Assembly: GCF_035325925.1 (NCBI RefSeq)
Contig: NZ_DAOKZA010000003.1
Span: forward strand, 62,001-126,000
Direction of reading: 5' to 3'
DNA: 64,000 nt
Source of the DNA: Calidifontimicrobium sp035325925
Lineage (GTDB): Bacteria > Pseudomonadota > Gammaproteobacteria > Burkholderiales > Burkholderiaceae_C
A program made the translations under genes and the position numbers. How positions within the stretch are numbered: position 1 is the first letter of the stretch; every line of letters begins with the position of its first letter. Positions 24,875-32,821 of this stretch are shown one piece after another. The notes beneath the pieces are model-generated. The model did no database searches and was not told where the DNA came from. It saw only the letters and a list, made by a program, of their open reading frames with translations.

Positions 24875-26797
24875 GTGATCATCGGAACCGCAGGACACAT
24901 CGACCATGGCAAGACCTCGCTGGTCAAGGCGCTGACCGGCGTCGACGCCGACCGGCTCAAGGAGGAGAAGGAGCGCGGCATCACCGTCGACCTGGGCTTC
25001 GCGTACCGGGCGCTGCCCGACGGCGACGTGCTCGGCTTCGTCGACGTGCCGGGCCACGAGAAGCTGGTGCGCAACATGCTCGCCGGCGCGACCGGCATCG
25101 ACCACGTGCTGCTGGTCGTCGCCGCCGACGACGGCCCGATGCCGCAGACGCGCGAGCACCTGGCCATCGTCGACCTGCTGGGCCTGCGCCACGGCGTGGT
25201 GGCACTGACCAAGTGCGACCTGGTCACCCCGTCACGGCTGGCGGCTGCCGAGGCCGAGGTGCGCGCGCTGCTGGCCGGCAGCGGCCTGGCCGACGCGCCG
25301 ATCGTGGCGGTGTCCTCGGTCACCGGCCAGGGCATGGCCGAACTGCAGGCGCACCTCGAACGGGCCCGCGCCGTGCGGCCGGCCGCACGGCGCGCGGGTC
25401 AGTTCCGCATGGCGGTGGACCGCGCGTTCACGCTGGCGGGCATCGGCACCGTGGTCACCGGCACCGCGGTGTCGGGGCGCGTGGCGCCGGGCGACAAGCT
25501 GACGCTGTCGCCGCGCGGCCTGCCGGTGCGCGTGCGCGGCATCCACGCGCAGAACCGGCAGGCCGCCGAGGGCCGGGCCGGACAGCGGCTGGCGCTGGCG
25601 CTGTCCGGCGTCGAGCGCGCCGACGTGCGGCGCGGCGACTGGGTGCTGGCCGACGCGCTGCACGCGCCGACGCAGCGCCTCGACGTGCGACTGCAGGTGC
25701 TCGCCGGCGAGGCGCGGCCGCTCGCGCACTGGACGCCGGTGCACCTGCACCTGGGCGCCGAGGACGTCGGCGCGCGCGTCGTGCTGCTCGAAGGCGAGGC
25801 GATCACCCCGGGACGCCACGCGCGCGCGCAGCTGCAGCTGGAGCGTGCGATCGGCGCGCTGCGCGGCGACCGCTTCATCGTGCGCGACCAGTCGGCGCTG
25901 CGCACGCTGGGCGGCGGCTCGGTGATCGACGCGTTCCCGCCGCAGACGCGCCGCCGCCGCGACCAGCGCCTGGCGGCGCTCGCCGCGCTCGAGCGCGACA
26001 CCCCGGCCGAGGCGCTGGCCGCGTCGCTGGCGCTCGATCCGCCCACCGGCATCGACGCGCGCCGCTTCGCGACGCTGTGGAACCTGGACGAGGCCGAGGC
26101 GCGCGCCGTGCTGGCCGCCGTGCCGCACCGAGTGATCGCCGACGGGGCGCGCGAGCTGCTGTTCTCGCCAGGGCAGATCGAACGTTACGGCGCCGCCGTC
26201 ACCACGCACCTCGAGGCGCACCACCGACGCAAGCCCGACAGCCCCGGCCTGACGCAGGAACAGCTGCAGCGCGCGGTGCGCGACAAACCCGCCGGCGCCG
26301 TGTTCGCGCTGCTGCTCAAGCAGCTGCTGCGCGCCGGCGCGCTCAAGCGCAGCGGCCCGCACCTGTCGCTGGCCGGGCACGACGCGTCGCTGCAGGGCGC
26401 CGAGAGGCAGCTGTGGGAGCGCCTGAAGCCCTGGCTCGACGAGGGCGGCGTCCACCCGCCGCGGCTGAGCGAGATGCTGCTGCGCGACCGCAGCCTGCGG
26501 CGCGACCAGGTGCTGCGCGTGATGGAGCGCCTGCAGCGCATGGGCAACATCCACCCGGTGGGCGCCGAGTACTTCATCCAGACCACACACCTGGCGCAGC
26601 TGGCGACGCGGGCCTGGGAGCTGGCGCAGGCCGACCCGCACAAGCGACTGAACGTCAAGGAGTTGCGCGAGCGCACCGGCATCAGCCGGCACCTGTCGGT
26701 GCCGCTGGTAGAGTACTTCGACCAGATCGGCCTGACCCGGCGCGACGAGGTCGGGCGGCACTTCCGCCGCGACCCGCGCCAGGTCTTCGACGGCTGA
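24875..26797 (+). CDS. selB: Selenocysteine-specific elongation factor
   Basis: 640 aa from the GTG at 24875 (VIIGTAGHIDHGKT); no ATG fits, and this start places the P-loop at residue 7 as in the family. G motifs are GHIDHGKT, DVPGHE and TKCD. EF-Tu-like domains II-III follow to about residue 340. The C-terminal part has winged-helix repeats (LSEMLLRDRSLRRDQVLRVMERLQRMGNI, RLNVKELRERTGISRHLSVPLVEYFD in landmarks RLNVKELRERTG and VEYFDQ) that bind the SECIS loop. It delivers Sec-tRNASec to ribosomes paused at a SECIS. E. coli SelB has 614 aa. It is followed at once by selC and selA. Confidence 0.97.
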   Translation: MIIGTAGHIDHGKTSLVKALTGVDADRLKEEKERGITVDLGFAYRALPDGDVLGFVDVPGHEKLVRNMLAGATGIDHVLLVVAADDGPMPQTREHLAIVDLLGLRHGVVALTKCDLVTPSRLAAAEAEVRALLAGSGLADAPIVAVSSVTGQGMAELQAHLERARAVRPAARRAGQFRMAVDRAFTLAGIGTVVTGTAVSGRVAPGDKLTLSPRGLPVRVRGIHAQNRQAAEGRAGQRLALALSGVERADVRRGDWVLADALHAPTQRLDVRLQVLAGEARPLAHWTPVHLHLGAEDVGARVVLLEGEAITPGRHARAQLQLERAIGALRGDRFIVRDQSALRTLGGGSVIDAFPPQTRRRRDQRLAALAALERDTPAEALAASLALDPPTGIDARRFATLWNLDEAEARAVLAAVPHRVIADGARELLFSPGQIERYGAAVTTHLEAHHRRKPDSPGLTQEQLQRAVRDKPAGAVFALLLKQLLRAGALKRSGPHLSLAGHDASLQGAERQLWERLKPWLDEGGVHPPRLSEMLLRDRSLRRDQVLRVMERLQRMGNIHPVGAEYFIQTTHLAQLATRAWELAQADPHKRLNVKELRERTGISRHLSVPLVEYFDQIGLTRRDEVGRHFRRDPRQVFDG

Positions 26798-26805
26798 TCA
26801 CCCTT

Positions 26806-26902
26806 GGAAGAGGATCGTCCCCCGGTGGGGCGTCCGGTCTGCAAAACCGGGTGGGGTTGCCCTGCAGTCCCAGGTGGGTTCGACTCCCACGCTCTTCCGC
26901 CA
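26806..26902 (+). tRNA. selC: Selenocysteine-type tRNA with cysteine anticodon GCA
   Basis: 97 bases including an encoded CCA (26900-26902). The anticodon stem CCGGT/ACCGG (26834-26838, 26846-26850) encloses the seven-base loop CTGCAAA, so the anticodon at 26841-26843 is GCA. A D arm (GTCCC/GGGGC), an eight-pair long variable arm (GGGGTTGC with GCAGTCCC, about 26853-26871) and a T arm (GTGGG/CCCAC with TTCGACT) are present. These, the 94-base length without CCA and the position between selB and selA identify tRNASec. A normal tRNASec has UCA. The eighth acceptor pair would be G-G (26813 with 26891), leaving seven good pairs. SelA should charge it with selenocysteine after serylation. It would read UGC and UGU. 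Confidence 0.93.
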
Positions 26903-26917
26903 CCGCTTCGCCCGCGC

Positions 26918-28324
26918 GTGACCGACGCCCTGCACCGACCGCCCTCGCTGGACAAGCTGCTCGACGGCGGCACGCTGCCCGACCTGATCGCACAGCACGG
27001 CCGCGCGCCGGTGCGCGCCGCGGCGCGCGCTGCGCTCGACGCCTGGCGCGCGCGTGGCACCGCACAGGCCTTCGACGTCGCGGCCTTCGAGGCCGTGTGC
27101 CGCGCGCGCCTCGACGCCGCCGCCCGGCCGGCGCTGCGCCCGGTGTTCAACCTCACCGGCACCGTGCTGCACACCAACCTGGGCCGCGCGGTGATGGCGC
27201 CCGAGGCGATCGACGCCGTCGTCGCCGTGATGCGCGGCGCGGCCAACCTCGAATACGACCTCGCCGCCGGCGCGCGCGGCGACCGCGACGACCACGTTGA
27301 GGGCTTGCTGCGCGAACTCACCGGCGCCGAGGCCGCCACCGCCGTCAACAACAACGCCGCCGCGGTGCTGCTGGTGCTGGCCGCGCTGGCCGACCGCAAG
27401 GAGGTGCCGGTCTCGCGCGGCGAGCTGGTCGAGATCGGCGGCGCCTTCCGCATCCCCGACATCATGCGGCGCGCCGGCGCGAGGCTGGTCGAGGTGGGCA
27501 CGACCAACCGCACCCACCTGCGCGACTACGAAGCCGCGATCGGCCCGCGCACCGCGCTGGTGATGAAGGTGCACGCCAGCAACTACGCGATCCAGGGCTT
27601 CACGGCCAGCGTGCCGGCGGCGGAGCTGGCCGCGCTGTGCCGCTCGCGCGGCCTGCCCTTCGTCGAGGACCTCGGCAGCGGCACGCTGGTCGACCTGACG
27701 CGCTGGGGCCTGCCGGCCGAGCCGACGCCGCAGCAGTCGCTGGCCGCCGGCGTCGACCTCGTCACCTTCAGCGGCGACAAGCTGCTCGGCGGCCCGCAGG
27801 CCGGCCTGATCGTCGGCGACAAGGCACTGGTGCATAAGGTCAAGAAGCACCCGCTGAAGCGCTCGCTGCGCCTGGACAAGATGACGATCGCCGCGCTCGA
27901 GGCGACGCTGAAGCTCTACCGCGACCCCGACCGACTCGCCGAGCGCCTGCCCACGCTGCGCCTGCTCACGCGCAGCCAGGCCGAGCTGACGGCGCAGGCG
28001 GCGCGGCTGGCGAGCGTGATCGCGCGCGCGCTGGGCGAACGCGTGCGGGTGCAGGTGCTGCCGTGCCGCAGCCAGATCGGCAGCGGCTCGCTGCCGGTGG
28101 ACCGCCTGCCCAGCGCGTGCATCGCGATCGGCGCGCCGGCCGGTGCCAGGCGCGCCGGGCGGCTGCCCGAACGTCTCGCCGAGGCGCTGCGCGCGCTGCC
28201 GATCCCGGTGATCGGCCGCATCGAGGACGGGCAGGTGCGGCTCGACCTGCGCTGCCTCGACGGCGCGGCCGCCGAGCAAGCCTTCGTCGCGCAGTTACCG
28301 CTGCTGGCCGCCGCCGGGCTCTGA
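26918..28324 (+). CDS. selA: Selenocysteine synthase (L-seryl-tRNASec selenium transferase)
   Basis: 468 aa from the GTG at 26918 (VTDALHRPPSLDKLL), 15 bases after the tRNA; E. coli SelA has 463. The PLP-binding lysine is K288 in TFSGDKLLGGPQAG. Other family signatures are FNLTGTVLHTNLGRA, AVNNNAAAVLL, RGELVEIGGAFRIPD, VGTTNRTHLRDY and EDLGSGTLVD. It converts Ser-tRNASec to Sec-tRNASec with selenophosphate. SelD, the selenophosphate synthetase, is not in the window and must be elsewhere. The 3' end overlaps the convergent DUF3305 gene by 30 bases. Confidence 0.97.
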   Translation: MTDALHRPPSLDKLLDGGTLPDLIAQHGRAPVRAAARAALDAWRARGTAQAFDVAAFEAVCRARLDAAARPALRPVFNLTGTVLHTNLGRAVMAPEAIDAVVAVMRGAANLEYDLAAGARGDRDDHVEGLLRELTGAEAATAVNNNAAAVLLVLAALADRKEVPVSRGELVEIGGAFRIPDIMRRAGARLVEVGTTNRTHLRDYEAAIGPRTALVMKVHASNYAIQGFTASVPAAELAALCRSRGLPFVEDLGSGTLVDLTRWGLPAEPTPQQSLAAGVDLVTFSGDKLLGGPQAGLIVGDKALVHKVKKHPLKRSLRLDKMTIAALEATLKLYRDPDRLAERLPTLRLLTRSQAELTAQAARLASVIARALGERVRVQVLPCRSQIGSGSLPVDRLPSACIAIGAPAGARRAGRLPERLAEALRALPIPVIGRIEDGQVRLDLRCLDGAAAEQAFVAQLPLLAAAGL

Positions 28325-29089
28325 CGTCCCGGCGGCCGCCGGCGGGCCAGCTGCCGGCAGTTCCTGGTCGAGCAGTTCGTCGTCGAGCAGGCCGAGCGCG
28401 CGCGCGCGCTCGATCTTGCGCTGCCGGCCCGACGGCGAGCCTTCGATCTCGAACACCTCGTCGACGCCGACGTCGAGCCCGTCGGACTGGCGGAAGTGCG
28501 GGTCGGAGTGGAACATCGCGCGCAGCGCCGCGTTGCGTTCGCGCTCGCGCGCCTGCGCCTCGGTCTCGGGCGGCGGCGTTGCGGGCCCGGGCTCGATGCG
28601 CGCCATCTGGCGCTCGCGTTCCTCGGGGCTGAGAAACGACATCGCGCGCACCTTGCGCCGCACCTCGGGCCGGTAGTGGGCGTTGGTGAACAGGCGCAAC
28701 CACTCGCACAGTTCGGGCTCGAGCGCCACCGTCTCGACGCGCTCCTCCGACGCCATGCGCCGGTCGGCCTCGACGTACGAGACGCTGACGCCGGTGAGCG
28801 TCGGCAGCGACGGGTCGGCGTCGACCACCCACGACACGAACCACGAGGGCCGGCCCGACGTGAGGTTCAGGTAATAGCCCTTGCACTCGTCGGGGAACAG
28901 TTCGACCGTGAAGCCGGGATAGAGCCAGCGCGAGACCTTGCCGTCGTCGACGAGTCGCCGCGGCGCGGCGCCGAACACGCCTTCGTCGGGCACCACGTCG
29001 ACGACGCGGAACTGCCAGTCCTCCCAGTGGTTCGGCGCGGCGATGCGTTCCATCACCACGGCGACCTGGAGCGATTGTCGCGACGTCAT
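28295..29089 (-). CDS. DUF3305 protein with a DUF3306-like C-terminal motif
   Basis: 264 aa. Residues 1-150 are the DUF3305 part (VAVVMERIAAPNHWEDWQFR, WLYPGFTVELFPDE, PSWFVSW), a family found almost only at formate dehydrogenase loci. The C-terminal part contains FHSDPHFRQSDGLDVGVDE followed by ALGLLDDELL. This closely parallels LFSDPHFNVMDGLDVYIDD and FLGLFDDE in the DUF3306 protein encoded next door. So it looks like DUF3305 fused to the end of a DUF3306. The function is unknown; an accessory role in enzyme assembly is likely from context. It is convergent with selA and divergent from the DUF3306 gene. Confidence 0.8.
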   Translation of the reverse strand: MTSRQSLQVAVVMERIAAPNHWEDWQFRVVDVVPDEGVFGAAPRRLVDDGKVSRWLYPGFTVELFPDECKGYYLNLTSGRPSWFVSWVVDADPSLPTLTGVSVSYVEADRRMASEERVETVALEPELCEWLRLFTNAHYRPEVRRKVRAMSFLSPEERERQMARIEPGPATPPPETEAQARERERNAALRAMFHSDPHFRQSDGLDVGVDEVFEIEGSPSGRQRKIERARALGLLDDELLDQELPAAGPPAAAGTSEPGGGQQR

Positions 29090-29128
29090 CGTTGGGCGGC
29101 GGGGCGCAGCAGGCGGTAGCGGCAGATC

Positions 29129-29134
29129 AGTCTA
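29129..29134 (-). promoter_or_regulatory. TAGACT -10-like element upstream of DUF3305 gene
   Basis: TAGACT on the minus strand, 40 bases before the start at 29089; part of the recurring TAGAAT/TAGACT pattern. The -35 region is not convincing. Confidence 0.3.
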
Positions 29135-29223
29135 GCCCAGGCCCCGCGCCGACGCGGCGGTCGACGACCCTGACGGCACGGCGGCCACGGCACGCCGCGG
29201 TCGCGCGCCACCGACCCCCCGCC

Positions 29224-29229
29224 TAGAAT
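29224..29229 (+). promoter_or_regulatory. TAGAAT -10-like element upstream of DUF3306 gene
   Basis: TAGAAT 142 bases before the DUF3306 start in the divergent 281-base spacer. It may start the transcript for DUF3306, ferredoxin, chaperone and mobA. No clear -35 box. Confidence 0.3.
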
Positions 29230-29370
29230 CCGCCGGCTTCCGCGCCAACCCCGCCTGCACGCCGCCCCTTCGCGCCGACCCCACCGGCACGCCATGGCCA
29301 TCGAGACGCCCGCCCCCGCTGCCCCCGCGCCTCGCCCCGCAGGTCCGGCCGTGCGCCGGGCACACCGGCG

Positions 29371-30006
29371 ATGAGCGCGGCCGACGAGCCGAGCTTCCTC
29401 GCGCGCTGGGCGCGGCGCAAGGCCGAGGCGCGGCGTGGCGTCGCGACGACGCCGGCCGTGCCGGCCGCGCCGGCGGCGGGCGCACCGCAGGTGCCGGCGC
29501 CCCAGCCGGACGCCGCCGACCTTGCCGGCACCGCACCGCCAGTCGCTGCGGCGACCGAGTCCGCCGCGCGACCCGCCCCCGCACCGCCGCCGCCGACGCT
29601 GGACGACGTCGCCCGGCTCACGCGCGAGTCCGACTTCTCGCGCTTCGTCGCCGGCGACGTCGAACCCGGCGTGCGCAACGCCGCGATGAAGAAGCTGTTC
29701 AGCGATCCGCATTTCAACGTGATGGACGGGCTGGACGTCTACATCGACGACTACGGCAAGCCCGACCCGATCCCGCCCGGCATGCTGCGCCGGCTGACGC
29801 AGTCCCGTTTCCTCGGCCTGTTCGACGACGAGGCCCAGGCCGAGCCCGCCCCGAGCCCCCTGAGCGCCACCGCGGTGCCCGACGCGCAACCCGCCCCCAC
29901 CGATGAAGACCCTGATCTGCGACTGCAACCGGACGATGCCGCTGGACACGAAGGCGGCGAGCCGCATCGCGCAGGCCCTGGCGAAGACCCCGCAGGCCAG
30001 CGCTGA
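29371..30006 (+). CDS. DUF3306 protein of the fdh locus
   Basis: 211 aa. The N-terminus (FLARWARRKAEARRG) is typical of DUF3306. A Pro/Ala-rich linker (about 25-75) precedes the conserved core (LDDVARLTRESDFSRFVAGD, LFSDPHFNVMDGLDVYIDDY, RRLTQSRFLGLFDDE). The last 35 residues are read through the start of the next gene, a 104-base overlap, and are low-complexity and charged. DUF3306 proteins accompany membrane formate dehydrogenases, and their function is not known. Confidence 0.85.
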   Translation: MSAADEPSFLARWARRKAEARRGVATTPAVPAAPAAGAPQVPAPQPDAADLAGTAPPVAAATESAARPAPAPPPPTLDDVARLTRESDFSRFVAGDVEPGVRNAAMKKLFSDPHFNVMDGLDVYIDDYGKPDPIPPGMLRRLTQSRFLGLFDDEAQAEPAPSPLSATAVPDAQPAPTDEDPDLRLQPDDAAGHEGGEPHRAGPGEDPAGQR

Positions 30007-32137
30007 CGGGCTGGACACCGTCCACAGCGTGCTGTGCCGGCGCGAAGCCGGCGCGTTCCAGCGCGCGGCGAAAGCCACCAGCGCCACCGGCGAGGAGCTG
30101 CTGGTCGCCTGCACGCAGGAGCAGCGGCTGTTCCTCGAGCTCAACGAGCAGACCGAGGGTGCGGCGAGCGTGCGCGAGCGGCCGATCCGCTTCGTCAACG
30201 TCCGCGAAACCGGCGGCTGGTCGCGCGACGCCCGCGACGCCGTGCCCAAGCTCGCCGCGTTGATCGCCGCGGCGCAGCAGCCCGCCCCCGAGGCGGTGCC
30301 CACCGTCACGTACCGCTCGGCGGGCCGCTGCCTGGTGATCGGCGGCGCCGACGCCGCCTCGCGGGCGGCGGGCATGCTGCGCGACCGGCTCGAGGTCACG
30401 CTGCTGATCGACCGCCCGGGCGGCGCGCTGGCGCAGGAACACGAGCTGCCGGTGCAGCACGGCCGGCTGCAGCAGCTCACCGGCTGGCTCGGTGCCTTCG
30501 ACGCCCGGTGGGTCGAGGACCAGCCGATCGACCTCGACGTGTGCACGCGCTGCAACGCCTGCATCGCCGCCTGCCCCGAAGGCGCGATCGGGTTCGACTA
30601 CCGCATCGACCTCTCGTTGTGCAGAAGCCACCGCGACTGCGTGCGTGTGTGCGAGGCCGCCGGCGCGATCGACTTCGCGCGCACACCCGAGGTCGTCGAC
30701 GAGCGCTTCGACCTCGTGCTCGACCTGCGCGAGCAGCCCGCCTTCGCGATGCACCAGCTGCCGCAGGGTTACCGCCACGCGGGCGGCGACGAACGCGCGC
30801 TGGTCGACGCGGTGCTCGCGCTGCGCGAGCTCACCGGCGAGTTCGACAAGCCGCGCTTCTTCCGCTACGAGCAGCGGCTGTGCGCGCACAGCCGCAACGA
30901 GCGCATCGGCTGCAGCGCCTGCATCGACGTGTGCTCGGCGCGCGCGATCCGCAGCGACGCGTCGCGCAAGGGCAAGACCAGCGGCCAGCCGCTGCGGCGG
31001 CCGGTGCCCGGGCCGGGCGGGACCTCGGTGGCGGTCGACGCGGGCGGCGGGGTCGTCGTCGAGCCGTTCTTGTGCGTGGGCTGCGGCGCCTGCAGCACGG
31101 TGTGCCCGAGCGGCGCGATGGCCTTCGCCTACCCCGGCACGGTCGACCAGGGCCGGCGCCTGCGCACGATGCTCGCCGCCTACGCGCACGCCGGCGGCCG
31201 CGACGCGGCGCTGCTGCTGCACAGCGAAGGCGCGGGCGCGAAGCTGGTCAACGATCTGGGCCGTGCCGCGCGCACCGACGGCACGACGCACGGCGTGCCG
31301 GCGCGCGTGCTGCCGGTCGCGCTGTGGCACACCGCCAGCGTCGGGATCGACCTGTGGCTGGCGGCGATCGCGCACGGCGCCAGCCAGGTCTGGGTGCTGC
31401 TCACCGCCGAGGAGGCGCCCGAGTACCGCCAGGCGCTGGCCGAGCAGATGGCGGTGGCGCAGGCGATCCTGACCGGACTCGGCTTCACCGGCACGCACCT
31501 CGCACTGATCGAGGCGCGCGACGCGCGCGATCTCGCCGCCCTCGACGCCGCGCTGCAGTCGCCCCCGGCGCAGGGGGTGAGGACGCCCGCGAGCTTCGCG
31601 GTGCAGGCCGCCAAGCGCGACACGCTCGACCTGGCGCTGGAGCACCTGCTCGCGCAGGCACCCGCCGCGCCCGACGAGATCGCGCTGCCGGCCGCCGGCG
31701 CGCCGTTCGGCACGCTGGTGGTCGACACCGACAAGTGCACGCTGTGCCTGAGCTGCGTCGGCGCCTGCCCCGAGGGCGCGCTGGCCGACAACCCCGACAG
31801 GCCGCAGCTGCGCTTCGTCGAGAAGAACTGCGTGCAGTGCGGCCTGTGCGCCGGCACCTGCCCCGAGCAGGCGATCACGCTGCGCCCGCGGCTGTGGCTG
31901 GCCGACGCCGGCAAGGCGCGCAGGTCCGCGCGCGTGCTCGCCGAGACCGAGCCCTACAAGTGCATCCGCTGCGGCAAGCCCTTCGGCACGCTGCAGGCGA
32001 TCGAGGCGATGATCGGCAAGCTCGGCGCCCATCCGGCGTTCCAGGGCCGCGCCGCCGAGCGCCTGAGGATGTGCGGCAACTGCCGCGTGATCGACATCCA
32101 CACCGACGCGGGCGAAGTGCGCATCACCGACCTCTGA
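29903..32137 (+). CDS. Polyferredoxin-type 4Fe-4S protein of the fdh locus
   Basis: 744 aa from the ATG at 29903 (MKTLICDCNRTMPLD), the conserved family start even though it lies inside the DUF3306 gene. Five cluster motifs are visible: CTRCNACIAACPEGAI, CSACIDVCSARAI, CVGCGACSTVCPSGAM, CTLCLSCVGACPEGAL and CVQCGLCAGTCPEQAI. A C-terminal Cys set (CIRCGKPF ... CGNC) resembles a rubredoxin- or zinc-type knuckle. There is no signal peptide, so it is cytoplasmic. It probably has an electron-transfer or assembly role for the formate dehydrogenase. The gap to the chaperone gene is 45 bases. Confidence 0.88.
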   Translation: MKTLICDCNRTMPLDTKAASRIAQALAKTPQASADGLDTVHSVLCRREAGAFQRAAKATSATGEELLVACTQEQRLFLELNEQTEGAASVRERPIRFVNVRETGGWSRDARDAVPKLAALIAAAQQPAPEAVPTVTYRSAGRCLVIGGADAASRAAGMLRDRLEVTLLIDRPGGALAQEHELPVQHGRLQQLTGWLGAFDARWVEDQPIDLDVCTRCNACIAACPEGAIGFDYRIDLSLCRSHRDCVRVCEAAGAIDFARTPEVVDERFDLVLDLREQPAFAMHQLPQGYRHAGGDERALVDAVLALRELTGEFDKPRFFRYEQRLCAHSRNERIGCSACIDVCSARAIRSDASRKGKTSGQPLRRPVPGPGGTSVAVDAGGGVVVEPFLCVGCGACSTVCPSGAMAFAYPGTVDQGRRLRTMLAAYAHAGGRDAALLLHSEGAGAKLVNDLGRAARTDGTTHGVPARVLPVALWHTASVGIDLWLAAIAHGASQVWVLLTAEEAPEYRQALAEQMAVAQAILTGLGFTGTHLALIEARDARDLAALDAALQSPPAQGVRTPASFAVQAAKRDTLDLALEHLLAQAPAAPDEIALPAAGAPFGTLVVDTDKCTLCLSCVGACPEGALADNPDRPQLRFVEKNCVQCGLCAGTCPEQAITLRPRLWLADAGKARRSARVLAETEPYKCIRCGKPFGTLQAIEAMIGKLGAHPAFQGRAAERLRMCGNCRVIDIHTDAGEVRITDL

Positions 32138-32182
32138 GCCTGTGCCAACGAACCCGCCCTGCGCGCCCACCGACACCCGACC

Positions 32183-32821
32183 ATGAGCGACACCCTGACC
32201 TCCGCGCCCATCGGCATCGCCGCGCCCGGCGACGCCGAGGAGACGGCGCGCGCCGAGCTCTACGGCCTGCTCGCGCGGCTGTGGCTCGCGCCGCCGGACG
32301 ACGAGCTGCTGGCGCAGTTCCGCGTCGCCGTCACGCAGGCCAGCGAGCCCGGCGGCCACCTCGAGGGCCCCTGGCAGGACCTCGTCGCGGCGATGCGCGC
32401 GACCACCGCCGCCGAAGCGGCGGACGAGTTCGACGCGCTGTTCCAGGGCGTGGGCAAGCCCGAGATCCTGGCCTACGCGTCGTTCCACCTCAGCGGCTCG
32501 CTCAACGACCGCCCGCTGGCGCAGCTGCGCACCGACCTCGCGGCGCTGGGCCTCACGCGCGACGAGGCGCGCATGGAGACCGAGGACCACGTCGCCTACG
32601 TGTTCGAGGTCATGCGCTACCTGATCGCCGGCGACGACGCCGGCACCTGCAACCTCGAGCAGCAGCGGCGCTTCTTCCGCGCCCACGTGCAGACCTGGGT
32701 CGGGCGCCTGTGCGACGCCGTGCAGGGCCACCCGCGTGCGCGCACCTGGGCCGCGGTCGCCGCCTTCACGCGCGCCTTCGTCGAGGTCGAGACCCAGGGT
32801 TTCGACCTGCTCGAAGCATGA
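32183..32821 (+). CDS. TorD/DmsD-family redox enzyme maturation chaperone
   Basis: 212 aa. All-helical TorD-like protein: RAELYGLLARLWLAPPDDELL at the start, EFDALFQGVGKPEILAYASF with the family's central motif, and a later MRYLIAGDDAGTCNLEQQRRFFRAHVQTW region (landmarks YLIAGDDA and FFRAHVQTW). Such chaperones bind the Tat signal of molybdoenzymes and hold them for cofactor loading. The obvious client is FdhA (and perhaps the small Tat protein). The stop overlaps the mobA start (ATGA), so translation is coupled. Confidence 0.88.
   Translation: MSDTLTSAPIGIAAPGDAEETARAELYGLLARLWLAPPDDELLAQFRVAVTQASEPGGHLEGPWQDLVAAMRATTAAEAADEFDALFQGVGKPEILAYASFHLSGSLNDRPLAQLRTDLAALGLTRDEARMETEDHVAYVFEVMRYLIAGDDAGTCNLEQQRRFFRAHVQTWVGRLCDAVQGHPRARTWAAVAAFTRAFVEVETQGFDLLEA

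Noticed and set aside
26806..26902. Reading the tRNA as an ordinary tRNA-Cys because of its GCA anticodon
   Set aside because: Length, the eight-pair variable arm and its place between selB and selA are selC features. A tRNA-Cys has a short variable loop and about 74 bases.
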